Below are positions 16,668 through 25,004 of a stretch of DNA of 64,000 bases, in pieces. Under the pieces are notes generated by a model that was given only the letters and a program-made list of their open reading frames with translations, made no database searches and had not been told where the DNA came from. Source of the stretch: Anaerolineales bacterium (lineage in GTDB: Bacteria; Chloroflexota; Anaerolineae; Anaerolineales; UBA4823); NCBI GenBank assembly GCA_020060465.1, contig JAGVAD010000008.1, positions 1 through 64,000 on the forward strand, given 5' to 3'. The translations under genes were made by a program, and so were the position numbers. Every line of letters starts with the position of its first letter. Within the stretch, counting starts at the first letter, position 1.

Positions 16668-17546
16668 TTAAAAAGGCATTTGCAACGAAATAGTACTATT
16701 ATGAGCTTCATTCCCTGGAAATGTGCCTAGATTACATGTGAAGTCTTCAACTGTAAGAGCAAGGGTTTCAGTTTGTGTGGCTAATTCTGGAATGAGTTCT
16801 TGTTCGTCTGGCATTTTTAAACCTGACGAACAAGAATCAAAATCCTTGGCGTTTAGAGTCTCCAATAAGGAAATTGCGTCAGAAATTGAAGGCGAGTTGG
16901 CTGGCGTGATAGTAATAATTAGCACGCGGGTATCATCTACCAGTAAATTTATCGATAATAGAATAGTTCCGGTAGAGTCGGTTACGGAATATGCTAATCC
17001 AGTATAGCCAGCGAGTTTATATTCATAGGGTGAGGTCGTTGTAGTATTATATAGGGTGCCCTGTTCTGATGAGATGGTACGTTCTATAACCGCACTAATC
17101 CATTGTTCGAAGTTCTCCTTATCAGATATCTTGGCAGACGATACTTGTACTTTGATAGCATTTGGTGGTAATTCAATAAAGCCGTGGTTTGACTTTACTT
17201 CATCATGGGAATAGTTATAAAAAACGGATGCTCCTCCGACGCCATTAATATCTGGTGGCCCATCCGTATGCCATCCTGTTGGAAGTTGAAGACTGAACTG
17301 ATTAAGTTGGTCGATGAAGCATGTTGTTCCATTCATTTCTTGAGTTGGCGTCGGTTGATTTTCAGGGGGTGGAGGATACGGATAAGGTGTTGTCTGGCTT
17401 TTACTAGAATCTTCTTCAGGAGGTGGATATGCCAGAGAAGCTGGTCCGGTTCCTTTTGGTAAAAAGAAATTCAAGGTTACTATCAGACCGAGAACCAGCA
17501 TGCATAGTGTTATAAATTGGAAAATATTTTTCATCACTTGTGCCAT
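16668..17546 (-). CDS. Exported N-terminal part of the same frameshifted gene
   Basis: 292 residues: signal or anchor helix (about 9-28), a Pro/Tyr/Gln-rich linker with PYPYPPPPE repeats, then a soluble domain beginning near TCFIDQLNQFSLQLPTGW that I do not recognise. It ends STISLQMPF then stops in a run of five T. A sixth T would give MPFLIGETW and continue into the M23 domain of 16090-16650. An AAGGA site precedes ATG 17546. Codon use and base composition are AT-rich compared with the neighbours, consistent with acquisition together with the tRNA-flanked segment. Confidence 0.7.
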   Translation of the reverse strand: MAQVMKNIFQFITLCMLVLGLIVTLNFFLPKGTGPASLAYPPPEEDSSKSQTTPYPYPPPPENQPTPTQEMNGTTCFIDQLNQFSLQLPTGWHTDGPPDINGVGGASVFYNYSHDEVKSNHGFIELPPNAIKVQVSSAKISDKENFEQWISAVIERTISSEQGTLYNTTTTSPYEYKLAGYTGLAYSVTDSTGTILLSINLLVDDTRVLIITITPANSPSISDAISLLETLNAKDFDSCSSGLKMPDEQELIPELATQTETLALTVEDFTCNLGTFPGNEAHNSTISLQMPF

Positions 17547-17631
17547 GCTCGAGTCCTTCCATCGATGTGAATGACCTCATTCACCATTCAATATTAACTA
17601 TACACACAATCTATCCCGAGTCAATAGGGTT

Positions 17632-17753
17632 CATATGTAGTGTCTGTCCCATAATCGGTTGGTGAGTGGCAAACCACCACCTGTGGCGGCTAAAATCAGT
17701 TATCTAGCACCATATATGCAAAAACCAACCAAAAATGGGACAGACACCATATG
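17632..17753. mobile_element. MITE-like element with terminal inverted repeats
   Basis: 122 bases with near-terminal inverted arms: CATATG, then TGTCTGTCCCAT, then GGTTGG on the left (17632-17662), mirrored by CCAACC, ATGGGACAGACA and CATATG on the right (17725-17753). No coding capacity. The TGTCTGTCCC arm resembles ends of small transposon-derived elements. No second copy was found in the window. Confidence 0.55.
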
Positions 17754-17974
17754 TATCACCTGAAAATTTTATCTCTTGTGAAATGCTGGTTTGCAGTGGT
17801 TTTTAATATAATTATCGAATCGTCTGCCTTGCCCTCATAATTCTTTATAGGTTTATTTCTTGACGCCCCCAAATCGTTGGTTTAAAATATAATCACCTTT
17901 GCAGTCTCGATTTCCGCTCTTGACACAGGGCGGCGATTTCTTTAAAACGAACCTGAGAGCTAGCGGTAGTGTTT

Positions 17975-18025
17975 TACCAGAGACCTCACGGTATAGCTGA
18001 AAAGAGCTACCTTGCGGTCTATGGT
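17975..18025 (+). repeat. Imperfect hairpin related to the tRNA-Asn hairpins
   Basis: Arms around ACCAGAGACCTCACGGTA and its degenerate complement (CTACCTTGCGGTCTATGGT). The sequence is clearly related to the hairpin at 18097-18147, so this region carries an extra degenerate copy just before the tRNA 3' fragment. Confidence 0.5.
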
Positions 18026-18041
18026 TGAGAGCTTCAGATTC

Positions 18042-18300
18042 GCGGCTGTTAACCGCTAGGTTCCAGGTTCGAGTCCTGGTCGAGGAGCTAAACGTGAACC
18101 AGAGACCTCAAGGTGGCTGAGAATCTACCACCTTGAGGTCTCTGGTTATACTTATTGGTTTACACGAAGAGCAATTTTGGTAAGAAGAGAGCTAAAGGTT
18201 TTACCACCCGTTTTAGGTTTAGAGACAATTGAAAGCAAGAGAATTGGAGCAATAATTGTCCATAATATATGACGAAGTGAATTGATAAATTTCTTGAAGT
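18042..18300 (+). repeat. Direct repeat, right copy; tRNA-Asn 3' fragment (att-like)
   Basis: 18042-18087 repeats the anticodon arm, T arm and acceptor 3' strand of tRNA-Asn, but the 5' half is missing, so it cannot make a tRNA. The match with 15706-15966 continues about 210 bases beyond the tRNA end. Position and orientation fit an attL/attR pair or a segmental duplication. Confidence 0.8.
18097..18147 (+). terminator. Perfect hairpin after the tRNA-Asn fragment
   Basis: 20-base perfect arms (18097-18116 and 18128-18147), 11-base loop. Counterpart of 15760-15812; arm sequence differs at several paired positions with compensating changes (GGGG/CCCC versus AGAG/CTCT), so pairing has been preserved. 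Confidence 0.6.
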
Positions 18301-18366
18301 AAGATAGTCAAGATTTAATCTGACACTGTCTATCCGATTAATTATAATGCAGGAAGGAGTGAACAG

Positions 18367-18513
18367 ATGACGAACGAACAAAAGATCATCAAAAACAAGC
18401 TTGGGCTACTCCGTTTGGAAAAGCAGTTGGGAAACGTCAGCCAGGCGCGCCTTACAAATAAGAAATTACAATTCCCACACGGCGACCATCTCCCTATTAG
18501 GATTGATCACTAA
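18367..18513 (+). pseudogene. IS481-type transposase N-terminal remnant
   Basis: Short frame of 48 codons starting MTNEQKIIKNKLGLLRLEKQ and continuing LGNVSQA. This matches the start of the helix-turn-helix N-terminus of IS481-family transposases (typically followed by CKVMGYSRDSFYRFKELY). Similarity stops abruptly at 18447, and the frame then runs through unrelated sequence to a TAA. The rest of the transposase is absent. A GGAAGGAG site precedes the ATG. Confidence 0.6.
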
Positions 18514-18628
18514 GCCACAGAGCGCACAGAGAAGAGCTAAGAAAATCCCCGTGTTCTCCGTGCCTGCTTTGAAAATAGACTCTCTGTGAGCTCGATGGCG
18601 ACATTTTCATCCTTTGGGGCGAATTGTG
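18502..18628. repeat. Dispersed repeat family A, copy 1
   Basis: About 125 bases matching 35956-36073: shared CCACAGAG start, then 'GCTTTGAAAATAGACTCTCT', GTGAGCT, and 'TGGCGACATTTTCATC'. The CACAGAGA and TCTCTGTG parts are inverted relative to each other, as in the common CACAGAG-type extragenic palindromes. It lies between the IS remnant and the histidine kinase gene. Confidence 0.75.
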
Positions 18629-18734
18629 CTAAAATCAATTTTTAATAAACCGTACCATTTCAGGCGCGCTGGGAAGCCTCTGCGGCTTTGCTGTTTTAAC
18701 TTCCTCGGTTGTTTTTGATCGTAATCAATTGTAA

Positions 18735-21700
18735 ATGAAAAAGAGCAATTGGACATCCACTGCCAGTTTTCGCTATAGCCTGGGGGGAGTAGTCTTTGGG
18801 TTCATGTTTCCTCTTATTGCTACCTGGGCGCATTTTCATCAGCAAGGTATGGAGTTCACGCTCGCCAGTCTCTGGAAATTGCAAAACGAAGACCCTATTT
18901 TTTGGATCATAGATACGGCGCCGCTCTTTCTTGGCGCGCTGGCTTATTTCGCCGGCAGACAGCGCGACCACCTGACAAAGCTAATGGGAGAGCTAGAACA
19001 AAGAGTGGCGCAGCGGACCGAGGAAATCACCGCGGCGAACATGCAGCTAACTCGCGAAATTGAAGAACGCCGCCAATTAGAGATTGTCTTAAGCCATGGC
19101 AAGAAAGAATGGGAAAGCATCTTCGATGCAGTTTCAGACCTCATACTGGTTGTTGATGGCAAAGGTCAAATTTTACGCTGCAACCGTTCAGCCACCCAAG
19201 CCCTGGGAACAAGCTTTGATCAACTGGTGGGAAAAAACATTACGGAAGTCCTCGGAGCAGACATCCTCTCTCGGCAGTCATCCGTTTCCTGTATTGAAGG
19301 GTTGCAAATACCTGGTCTGAACGACTATTACGAAGTTTCCTGGTATGCGCTGGGTGATGGGCAAGAAGATGCAAAAACGATCTACAGCTTACATAATATA
19401 TCGGAGCGCGTGGCAGCGACGGCGGAAATCCAACGACAAGAAGAATTCTTCCGGGCGCTCTTCGAATACAGCCCCGTAGCCGTCGTTCTGATAAACCTGG
19501 AGCAGAAGGCGGCTGACTGCAATCCGGCGTTTGAAGCTCTCTTCGGCTACCCAAAAGACGAAGTCATCGGAAAAGATCTGGATACCCTCATTGCGCCGGA
19601 TTTCGCCGTAAAGCAGGCTACATTGTTGACCGAACAGGTGTTGCGCGGCGAGGCGATCCGTTGGATTGACCAGCGCAAGAGGAAAGATGGGCGACTGGTA
19701 GATGTCGAAATCTTCGGTGTGCCGGTGATCGTCAACGGCGAACGGGTGGGAGTATTGGGGCTTTATCACGACATCAGTGAGCTGGTTCAAGCGCGTAAGG
19801 CAGCAGAGGCGGCAGACCAGGCCAAAAGCGAGTTCCTGGCGAACATGAGCCATGAGATCCGCACTCCGATGAACGGCGTTTTTGGTATGCTTGAATTGGC
19901 TCTGGATACACCTCTTACTTCTGAGCAACAGGATTATCTCAAAACTGCCCTGGAGAGCGCTGAGGCGTTGCTCAATCTGCTCAACGATATCTTAGACGTT
20001 TCAAAGATCGAGGCGGGAAAGCTGGATCTCGAGGAGATTGATTTCGATCTGCGCGTTGCTGTGGAGAGCGTGGCAACAACTATGGCGCCGCGAGCGGAAG
20101 CCAAAGGGCTGGAGATGGCTTGTATGGTTCATCATAATGTACCTGCGTTATTGCGCGGCGATCCAGCGCGCTTGCGCCAGGTGTTGATGAACCTGGTGGG
20201 AAATGCTATCAAGTTCACCCAGCGCGGAGATATTGTCATTCGGGTGATGTTGGAAAGCGAGACGCAGGATTCGGCTACCTTGCTCTTCACAGTGAGCGAC
20301 ACCGGCATCGGCATTCCCGCCGAGCGGATCAACCATATCTTCGAACGCTTTACCCAGGTGGATAGCTCAACCACGCGCAAATACGGTGGTACGGGTCTCG
20401 GCCTGGCGATTTCAAAGCAACTGGTTCACATGATGGGCGGGACGATTGGTGTGGAAAGCGAGCCTGGGAAGGGAAGCACCTTCTGGTTCACCGCACGCTT
20501 CCAGAAGCAACTTGCCGGAACTCAACCGATTTCTTCGATCGAAGAGATTCATCTTGAAGGCATTCGCGCTTTAGTAGTGGATGACAACACCACCAATCAA
20601 GTGATCTTGCGGAAAATGCTGGAAAATATTGGGGTACGGACGGCGATTGCCTCCAGCGGGGCAGAATGCATTGACCTTCTGCTGACCGGAGCAGATACCA
20701 ACGACCCGTTTGACCTTGTGCTGCTGGATATGCAAATGCCTTCCATGGACGGCGAGCAGACCCTGCAAGAGATTAAATCTCATCCGGAACTCAACAAGAC
20801 GGTGGTAATTGTATTGACTTCGATCGGGAAGCGCGGCGACGCCGCCCGATTGGAGGCCATAGGTTGCGCGGGTTATCTATTGAAACCCATCAAGCAGACT
20901 CAACTCTACGACGCCATTGCAGCGGTGCTGGGAAGAAAAGATGCCCCCACAAAACCAAACACTTCTCAACTGGTCACGCGGCATACGATCGCAGAAGGGA
21001 AACGAACAGGGGAATGGATTTTGCTGGCTGAGGACAATCCGGTCAATCAAAAACTGACGGTGGCAATGCTGCAAAAGGCTGGCTATTCGGTGGAGGTCGT
21101 GGAGAACGGGGCACAGGCGATTGAAGCCTGGCGTTCCAAACCGTATCGCCTGATCCTGATGGATGTGCAAATGCCTGAAATGGATGGATTTGAGGCCACT
21201 CGTTTCATACGAGAGCATGAGGCGTCTGGTCAACATATCCCAATTATAGCCATGACCGCTCACGCAATGAGCGGCGACCGCGATCGCTGTCTGGCAGCCG
21301 GAATGGATGATTACCTTTCCAAACCCCTGGAGCGCGAAGATGTGCTTGCAACGCTGGAAAAATGGTTATCCAAAACATCGCCTGTTCCTCAGGAGCCGGC
21401 GCCGGCTGAGCCAGGGGAGGCCGCCCCTTCGACGAAGGACGACCCCATAGATATGGAAGCAGCCATGCCACGTTTTGGCGACGATCATGCGTTTTTCGTA
21501 GAGTTGCTCTCGGAGTTCATTGACCACATGGATGAACGAATCGATCTTTTTCATCGCGCGCTGGAACACGAGGATGCGAAGGAATTGGCCCGCATGGCGC
21601 ATAATTTAAAGGGCGCGGCTTCGAACTTTAACGCTCAACCTCTGACAGACTATGCGTATGAGCTGGAACTACAAGCAAGATCCGGTAATATGACAAAAGC

Positions 21701-21812
21701 CAGAGAATGGATTGATAAAATTCAAGATGAAGCGCCTCGCTTGCGCCAATTCCTGCGCCGACAGCTCAACCAAGAAGAGAAAAAACAATCAGCCCAATCG
21801 AGTGGAATCTAG
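18735..21812 (+). CDS. Hybrid sensor histidine kinase (2 TM, PAS, HisKA, HATPase, 2 REC, Hpt)
   Basis: 1025 residues. Two N-terminal TM helices (about 14-34 and 54-73), a coiled coil with [12 protein letters not shown], two PAS domains (about 120-235 and 238-355), HisKA with phospho-His373 in [11 protein letters not shown], a HATPase domain with [12 protein letters not shown], receiver 1 (acidic D616/D617, phospho-acceptor D665), receiver 2 (acceptor D810 in [11 protein letters not shown]), and a C-terminal Hpt domain with H956 in MAHNLKGAA. All phosphorelay residues are intact. The stop is 3 bases before the next gene, a receiver-ATPase protein, which is the likely output partner. No strong ribosome-binding site precedes ATG 18735. 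Confidence 0.92.
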   Translation: MKKSNWTSTASFRYSLGGVVFGFMFPLIATWAHFHQQGMEFTLASLWKLQNEDPIFWIIDTAPLFLGALAYFAGRQRDHLTKLMGELEQRVAQRTEEITAANMQLTREIEERRQLEIVLSHGKKEWESIFDAVSDLILVVDGKGQILRCNRSATQALGTSFDQLVGKNITEVLGADILSRQSSVSCIEGLQIPGLNDYYEVSWYALGDGQEDAKTIYSLHNISERVAATAEIQRQEEFFRALFEYSPVAVVLINLEQKAADCNPAFEALFGYPKDEVIGKDLDTLIAPDFAVKQATLLTEQVLRGEAIRWIDQRKRKDGRLVDVEIFGVPVIVNGERVGVLGLYHDISELVQARKAAEAADQAKSEFLANMSHEIRTPMNGVFGMLELALDTPLTSEQQDYLKTALESAEALLNLLNDILDVSKIEAGKLDLEEIDFDLRVAVESVATTMAPRAEAKGLEMACMVHHNVPALLRGDPARLRQVLMNLVGNAIKFTQRGDIVIRVMLESETQDSATLLFTVSDTGIGIPAERINHIFERFTQVDSSTTRKYGGTGLGLAISKQLVHMMGGTIGVESEPGKGSTFWFTARFQKQLAGTQPISSIEEIHLEGIRALVVDDNTTNQVILRKMLENIGVRTAIASSGAECIDLLLTGADTNDPFDLVLLDMQMPSMDGEQTLQEIKSHPELNKTVVIVLTSIGKRGDAARLEAIGCAGYLLKPIKQTQLYDAIAAVLGRKDAPTKPNTSQLVTRHTIAEGKRTGEWILLAEDNPVNQKLTVAMLQKAGYSVEVVENGAQAIEAWRSKPYRLILMDVQMPEMDGFEATRFIREHEASGQHIPIIAMTAHAMSGDRDRCLAAGMDDYLSKPLEREDVLATLEKWLSKTSPVPQEPAPAEPGEAAPSTKDDPIDMEAAMPRFGDDHAFFVELLSEFIDHMDERIDLFHRALEHEDAKELARMAHNLKGAASNFNAQPLTDYAYELELQARSGNMTKAREWIDKIQDEAPRLRQFLRRQLNQEEKKQSAQSSGI

Positions 21813-21815
21813 CAG

Positions 21816-22976
21816 ATGAAACGCCTGTTGATTGTTGACGACGAAAAAATCTATCAAATGATGATCGCCCATGCAGTGAAACCGCTGGAATTTGAAGTGC
21901 ATGTGACGGATGACGGAGAAAAGGCACTTCAGGTGGCCAATCAAAATCCGCCGGATGTCATGATTGCAGACGTGCTCATGCCAAAGCTCAACGGATATGA
22001 GCTGACGCGTCGCCTGCGGCGAGATCCACGTTTTGCGCATATCCCGATCATGATTTTGACAGCCCAGGCCGACTTGAACAACAAGCTTGAAGCTTTTGAA
22101 GCCGGCGCAGATGATTTCATGAGCAAACCATTTGAACCTGCCGAGCTGGTTGCACGCCTGAATGTATTATTGCGTCGCAGCGAGCCGGTTAAAATCGTCG
22201 AATCTGCTGGAAAAGCCGTTGCGCGCTCAAAGGCGCGCTTTTATGCTGTCCACAGCCTGCGAGGCGGGGTGGGCTGCTCAAGCATCGCTGCCAATTTGGG
22301 GGTGGCGCTCACCAAGGCGCACTCGAAAACCACCCTTGTTTTGGATCTGGTATTAACCGCGGGTCAAATTGCTTTGATGTTCAACATGCCTCTCAAGCGC
22401 ACCTGGGCGGATATCGCTCATATCCGCCCGGATGAATTAGATTGGGAAGCTTTACAAACGATTATAGGGAAGCATGATAGCGGGGTCTTTGTCATCGCGG
22501 CGCCCACATTTCCGACCGAAGCCGAACTTCTATCGCCGGAGTTGCTCACAAGCGCCTTGCAGTTGCTTCGATCCAATTTTGATTATATCGTGGTTGACCT
22601 GCCTCACGATTTCAGTGGGCCCGTCATCGAGGTGCTGGATTTGGCTGAAACCATACTCTTACTTCTAGCGCCAGAAGTAGCTTCTGTGCGAGCCGCGGCG
22701 GCTGCTTTAGACACCTATCGCAGATTAGAATACCCTACCGAGAAAATCAAAGCAGTGTTAAACTGGACCTTTGAACGACGGGGCATTCGGCGCAAGAACA
22801 TTGAAATGGCATTAAACCACCCAATTGAACTCGTCTTACCGTTTGCATCGGAATTATTCGTTGAGGCAATTAACCACGGAAGGCCCTGGGTATATGAACG
22901 CCCAGACGAGAAAGTCTCTGAAGAGTTGCAACTCTTCACCAGACAATTACTTCAGCCAAAAACACAACCTCTATGA
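21816..22976 (+). CDS. Receiver domain fused to a TadZ/CpaE-like MinD-family ATPase
   Basis: 386 residues. Residues 1-125 are a canonical receiver (LLIVDDE, phospho-acceptor D52 in IADVLMP, TAQ switch, KPFEP). After a linker comes a ParA/MinD-type ATPase with the deviant P-loop RGGVGCSS and the switch region IVVDLPHDF. This layout matches CpaE/TadZ, which position pilus or Flp machinery; GGVGC in place of GGVGKT is common in that group. No pilus genes are in view. The gene lies between a hybrid kinase and a TPR gene, overlapping the latter by 4 bases (ATGA), so all three form one operon. Confidence 0.88.
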   Translation: MKRLLIVDDEKIYQMMIAHAVKPLEFEVHVTDDGEKALQVANQNPPDVMIADVLMPKLNGYELTRRLRRDPRFAHIPIMILTAQADLNNKLEAFEAGADDFMSKPFEPAELVARLNVLLRRSEPVKIVESAGKAVARSKARFYAVHSLRGGVGCSSIAANLGVALTKAHSKTTLVLDLVLTAGQIALMFNMPLKRTWADIAHIRPDELDWEALQTIIGKHDSGVFVIAAPTFPTEAELLSPELLTSALQLLRSNFDYIVVDLPHDFSGPVIEVLDLAETILLLLAPEVASVRAAAAALDTYRRLEYPTEKIKAVLNWTFERRGIRRKNIEMALNHPIELVLPFASELFVEAINHGRPWVYERPDEKVSEELQLFTRQLLQPKTQPL

Positions 22977-24475
22977 GCCTCGATTATCGGTATCTCTTAT
23001 CTCATCTAAATCTTGAGTTTGACATCGAAAATGATTTCGACCCGCTGGCAAAAGACTACTTCGATCTGGGCACAGTAGAGGTCCTGAGCGGCAATTATCA
23101 AAAGGCGGTGGGGGCTTACGAGCAGGCAATTGCCATCGCGCCAGAGTACGCGCCGGCTTACCTGGGGCGCGGCATCGCCCTTGAACGGCTGGGGGAACTC
23201 GACTCAGCGATCGCTGACTATACGCGTCTCATTGAGTTGAATCCGATGGATGACTACGCCTATAAAAAACGCGGCGATTTACAAACGCTACTGGGAAATT
23301 ATCCACAAGCGGTTGCCGATTATTCCAGGGTGATAGACCTAAACCCAGCTTGGGCTTACGCCTATCAAAAACGCGGCGACGTATATTTCCAGATGGGCGA
23401 CTACCCTCAAGCGATCGCAGACTATACCGCCGCAATTGAGCGTTCCCCTAAAATGGTATCGGCATTTCAGAATCGGGCGGCGGCGTTTGAACGCCTCGGC
23501 AGCCTGATCAACGCCCTCTCTGATTACTGTCGGGCAATCGAACTCGAACCGAAAGACGGATTTCTGCTCAAAAAACGCGCCGCGATGTATGAGAGGATTG
23601 GCGACTACGAGCGAGCCATGGCCGATTACACCCAGGCAATTCACATCCACCCACACGACGCCCATGCATACGAACGGCGCGGCGTCCTGTTTGAGCGGAT
23701 GGGCGACCACGTTGCCGCGATTCAAGAATTGAACAGGGCTATTGAACTGGATCCATACTGCTCAACGGCCTTTTATAACCGCGGCGTGGCCTATGAGCGT
23801 AAGGGCAGCTACCGGCACGCCATTGCAGATTACACCGCTGCGATCCAAATGGGATTGCATAACGCCCAGGCATATACCGGTCGCGGCAATGCCCGTCTCC
23901 AGTCTGGAGAGACGAAGGCGGCGATTGAGGATTACACCCAGGCGATTCGGTTAGAGCCGACGCAACCTTCGGCGTATCAAAACCGCGGCGTTGCTTACGA
24001 ACGATTGGGCGATTATCAGAGAGCGATTTCGGATTATTCTAAGGTGATTGAACTGGATGGAAGCCGCGCCTCGGCGTACTTTGCGCGCGGCAACGCTTAT
24101 GGGGCGATTGGGGAATTCACCCTACAAATCGCGGATTATTCCAAAGCCATTGAACTCGACCCGGCTTTGGCGGCGGCGCATTTCAACCGGGGGACAGCCT
24201 ATCTTGCCGCCTCCCGCCCCGAAGCGGCGATCGCCGATTTCACCCAAACGATTGCGCTGACGCCGCAGGATGCCCAGGCATACCTCAAACGAGGCGAGGC
24301 GCACGAGCAGATGGGCAAGCATCAGGCTGCCTGGGAGGATTACCATGCAGCTTTGGAGTACAGCCAGGAAGCGGATCTGAGTCGTCTGGCGCAGAGGAGG
24401 TTGAGGCGTCTGCGCAGGCGGTCTATATGGCGCAGGTTGTTTCGGCGCGGCGATTCAATCAGCTCAATTCGATAG
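22973..24475 (+). CDS. Thirteen-repeat TPR protein
   Basis: 500 residues, almost entirely tandem 34-residue TPRs. I count 13, from residue 25 or so to 465, most with the pattern Y-x2-RG-x-A-x4-G-x4-AI-x-DY-x2-AI-x-L-x-P. The C-terminus is strongly basic (RRLRRLRRRSIWRRLFRRG), which may bind membranes or nucleic acid. No signal peptide, so probably cytoplasmic. Start ATG overlaps the preceding ATPase stop. Likely a scaffold for the kinase/ATPase pair. Confidence 0.88.
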   Translation: MSLDYRYLLSHLNLEFDIENDFDPLAKDYFDLGTVEVLSGNYQKAVGAYEQAIAIAPEYAPAYLGRGIALERLGELDSAIADYTRLIELNPMDDYAYKKRGDLQTLLGNYPQAVADYSRVIDLNPAWAYAYQKRGDVYFQMGDYPQAIADYTAAIERSPKMVSAFQNRAAAFERLGSLINALSDYCRAIELEPKDGFLLKKRAAMYERIGDYERAMADYTQAIHIHPHDAHAYERRGVLFERMGDHVAAIQELNRAIELDPYCSTAFYNRGVAYERKGSYRHAIADYTAAIQMGLHNAQAYTGRGNARLQSGETKAAIEDYTQAIRLEPTQPSAYQNRGVAYERLGDYQRAISDYSKVIELDGSRASAYFARGNAYGAIGEFTLQIADYSKAIELDPALAAAHFNRGTAYLAASRPEAAIADFTQTIALTPQDAQAYLKRGEAHEQMGKHQAAWEDYHAALEYSQEADLSRLAQRRLRRLRRRSIWRRLFRRGDSISSIR

Positions 24476-24513
24476 GCCCATCGAGCGGCCCACCAGGCAT
24501 TCAATAAAACAAC

Positions 24514-24539
24514 GTGCGCCTGAAATGGAACAGGCGCAC
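24514..24539. terminator. Hairpin between convergent TPR and FmdB-like genes
   Basis: 9-base perfect arms GTGCGCCTG/CAGGCGCAC with an 8-base loop, in a convergent intergenic gap. The flanking T and A runs are short, so termination strength is uncertain. Confidence 0.55.
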
Positions 24540-24581
24540 TTCGACTTATATTCGTATTCCAAAACCTAACGGTATCAGAGG

Positions 24582-24878
24582 CTATTCGTCTTTCGCGGCT
24601 GGGCTTGCGTTCGATGAACTGCCGTCGCTGGATGAGCCAGATTTTTCGCTGCTCCCCTCATGTGTTTTGGCAGAGGAGCCGCGCCCCTGCCCAGAAGGCG
24701 AACGGTGATCGGTGGCATAGAAACCAGAGCCTTTGAACACAATCCCAACCGGTTGATAGACCTTATGCAAGGTCTTCTTCGAGCACTCCGGACAACGAGT
24801 CAGAGGAGGATCGCTAAATTTCTGTTGTTGATCGAATTGCACACCACAGTTTGAGCAACGATAGGTATATACTGGCAT
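24582..24878 (-). CDS. FmdB-family zinc-ribbon protein
   Basis: 98 residues. Start MPVYTYRCSNCG with a zinc ribbon (CSNC and CPEC) and the family segment VYQPVGIVFKGSGFYATD, then a Ser/Gly-rich disordered tail. ATG 24878 gives the conserved family N-terminus; an in-frame start 8 codons upstream does not. FmdB proteins are small putative regulatory proteins of unclear role. Confidence 0.85.
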   Translation of the reverse strand: MPVYTYRCSNCGVQFDQQQKFSDPPLTRCPECSKKTLHKVYQPVGIVFKGSGFYATDHRSPSGQGRGSSAKTHEGSSEKSGSSSDGSSSNASPAAKDE

Positions 24879-25004
24879 AAGACACCTCAAACACGCAAGC
24901 AAGTCACGGAGTCACCGCAAAACTGGATTATAGCGCGCCCAAGTGGGGCTGGCAAGGTCGTCCGAGTAATTCAAACAAAACTCTAACACTTCATGCAAGC
25001 CGCC

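Noticed and set aside
15679-18300. Functional integrative element or prophage at the tRNA-Asn locus
   Set aside because: No integrase, excisionase, replication or structural gene in the segment; only repeats, a broken peptidase gene and a transposase fragment.
18160-18381. 73-codon minus-strand ORF inside the tRNA-flank duplication
   Set aside because: It lies over repeated non-coding sequence, and the other copy of the repeat does not keep the frame.
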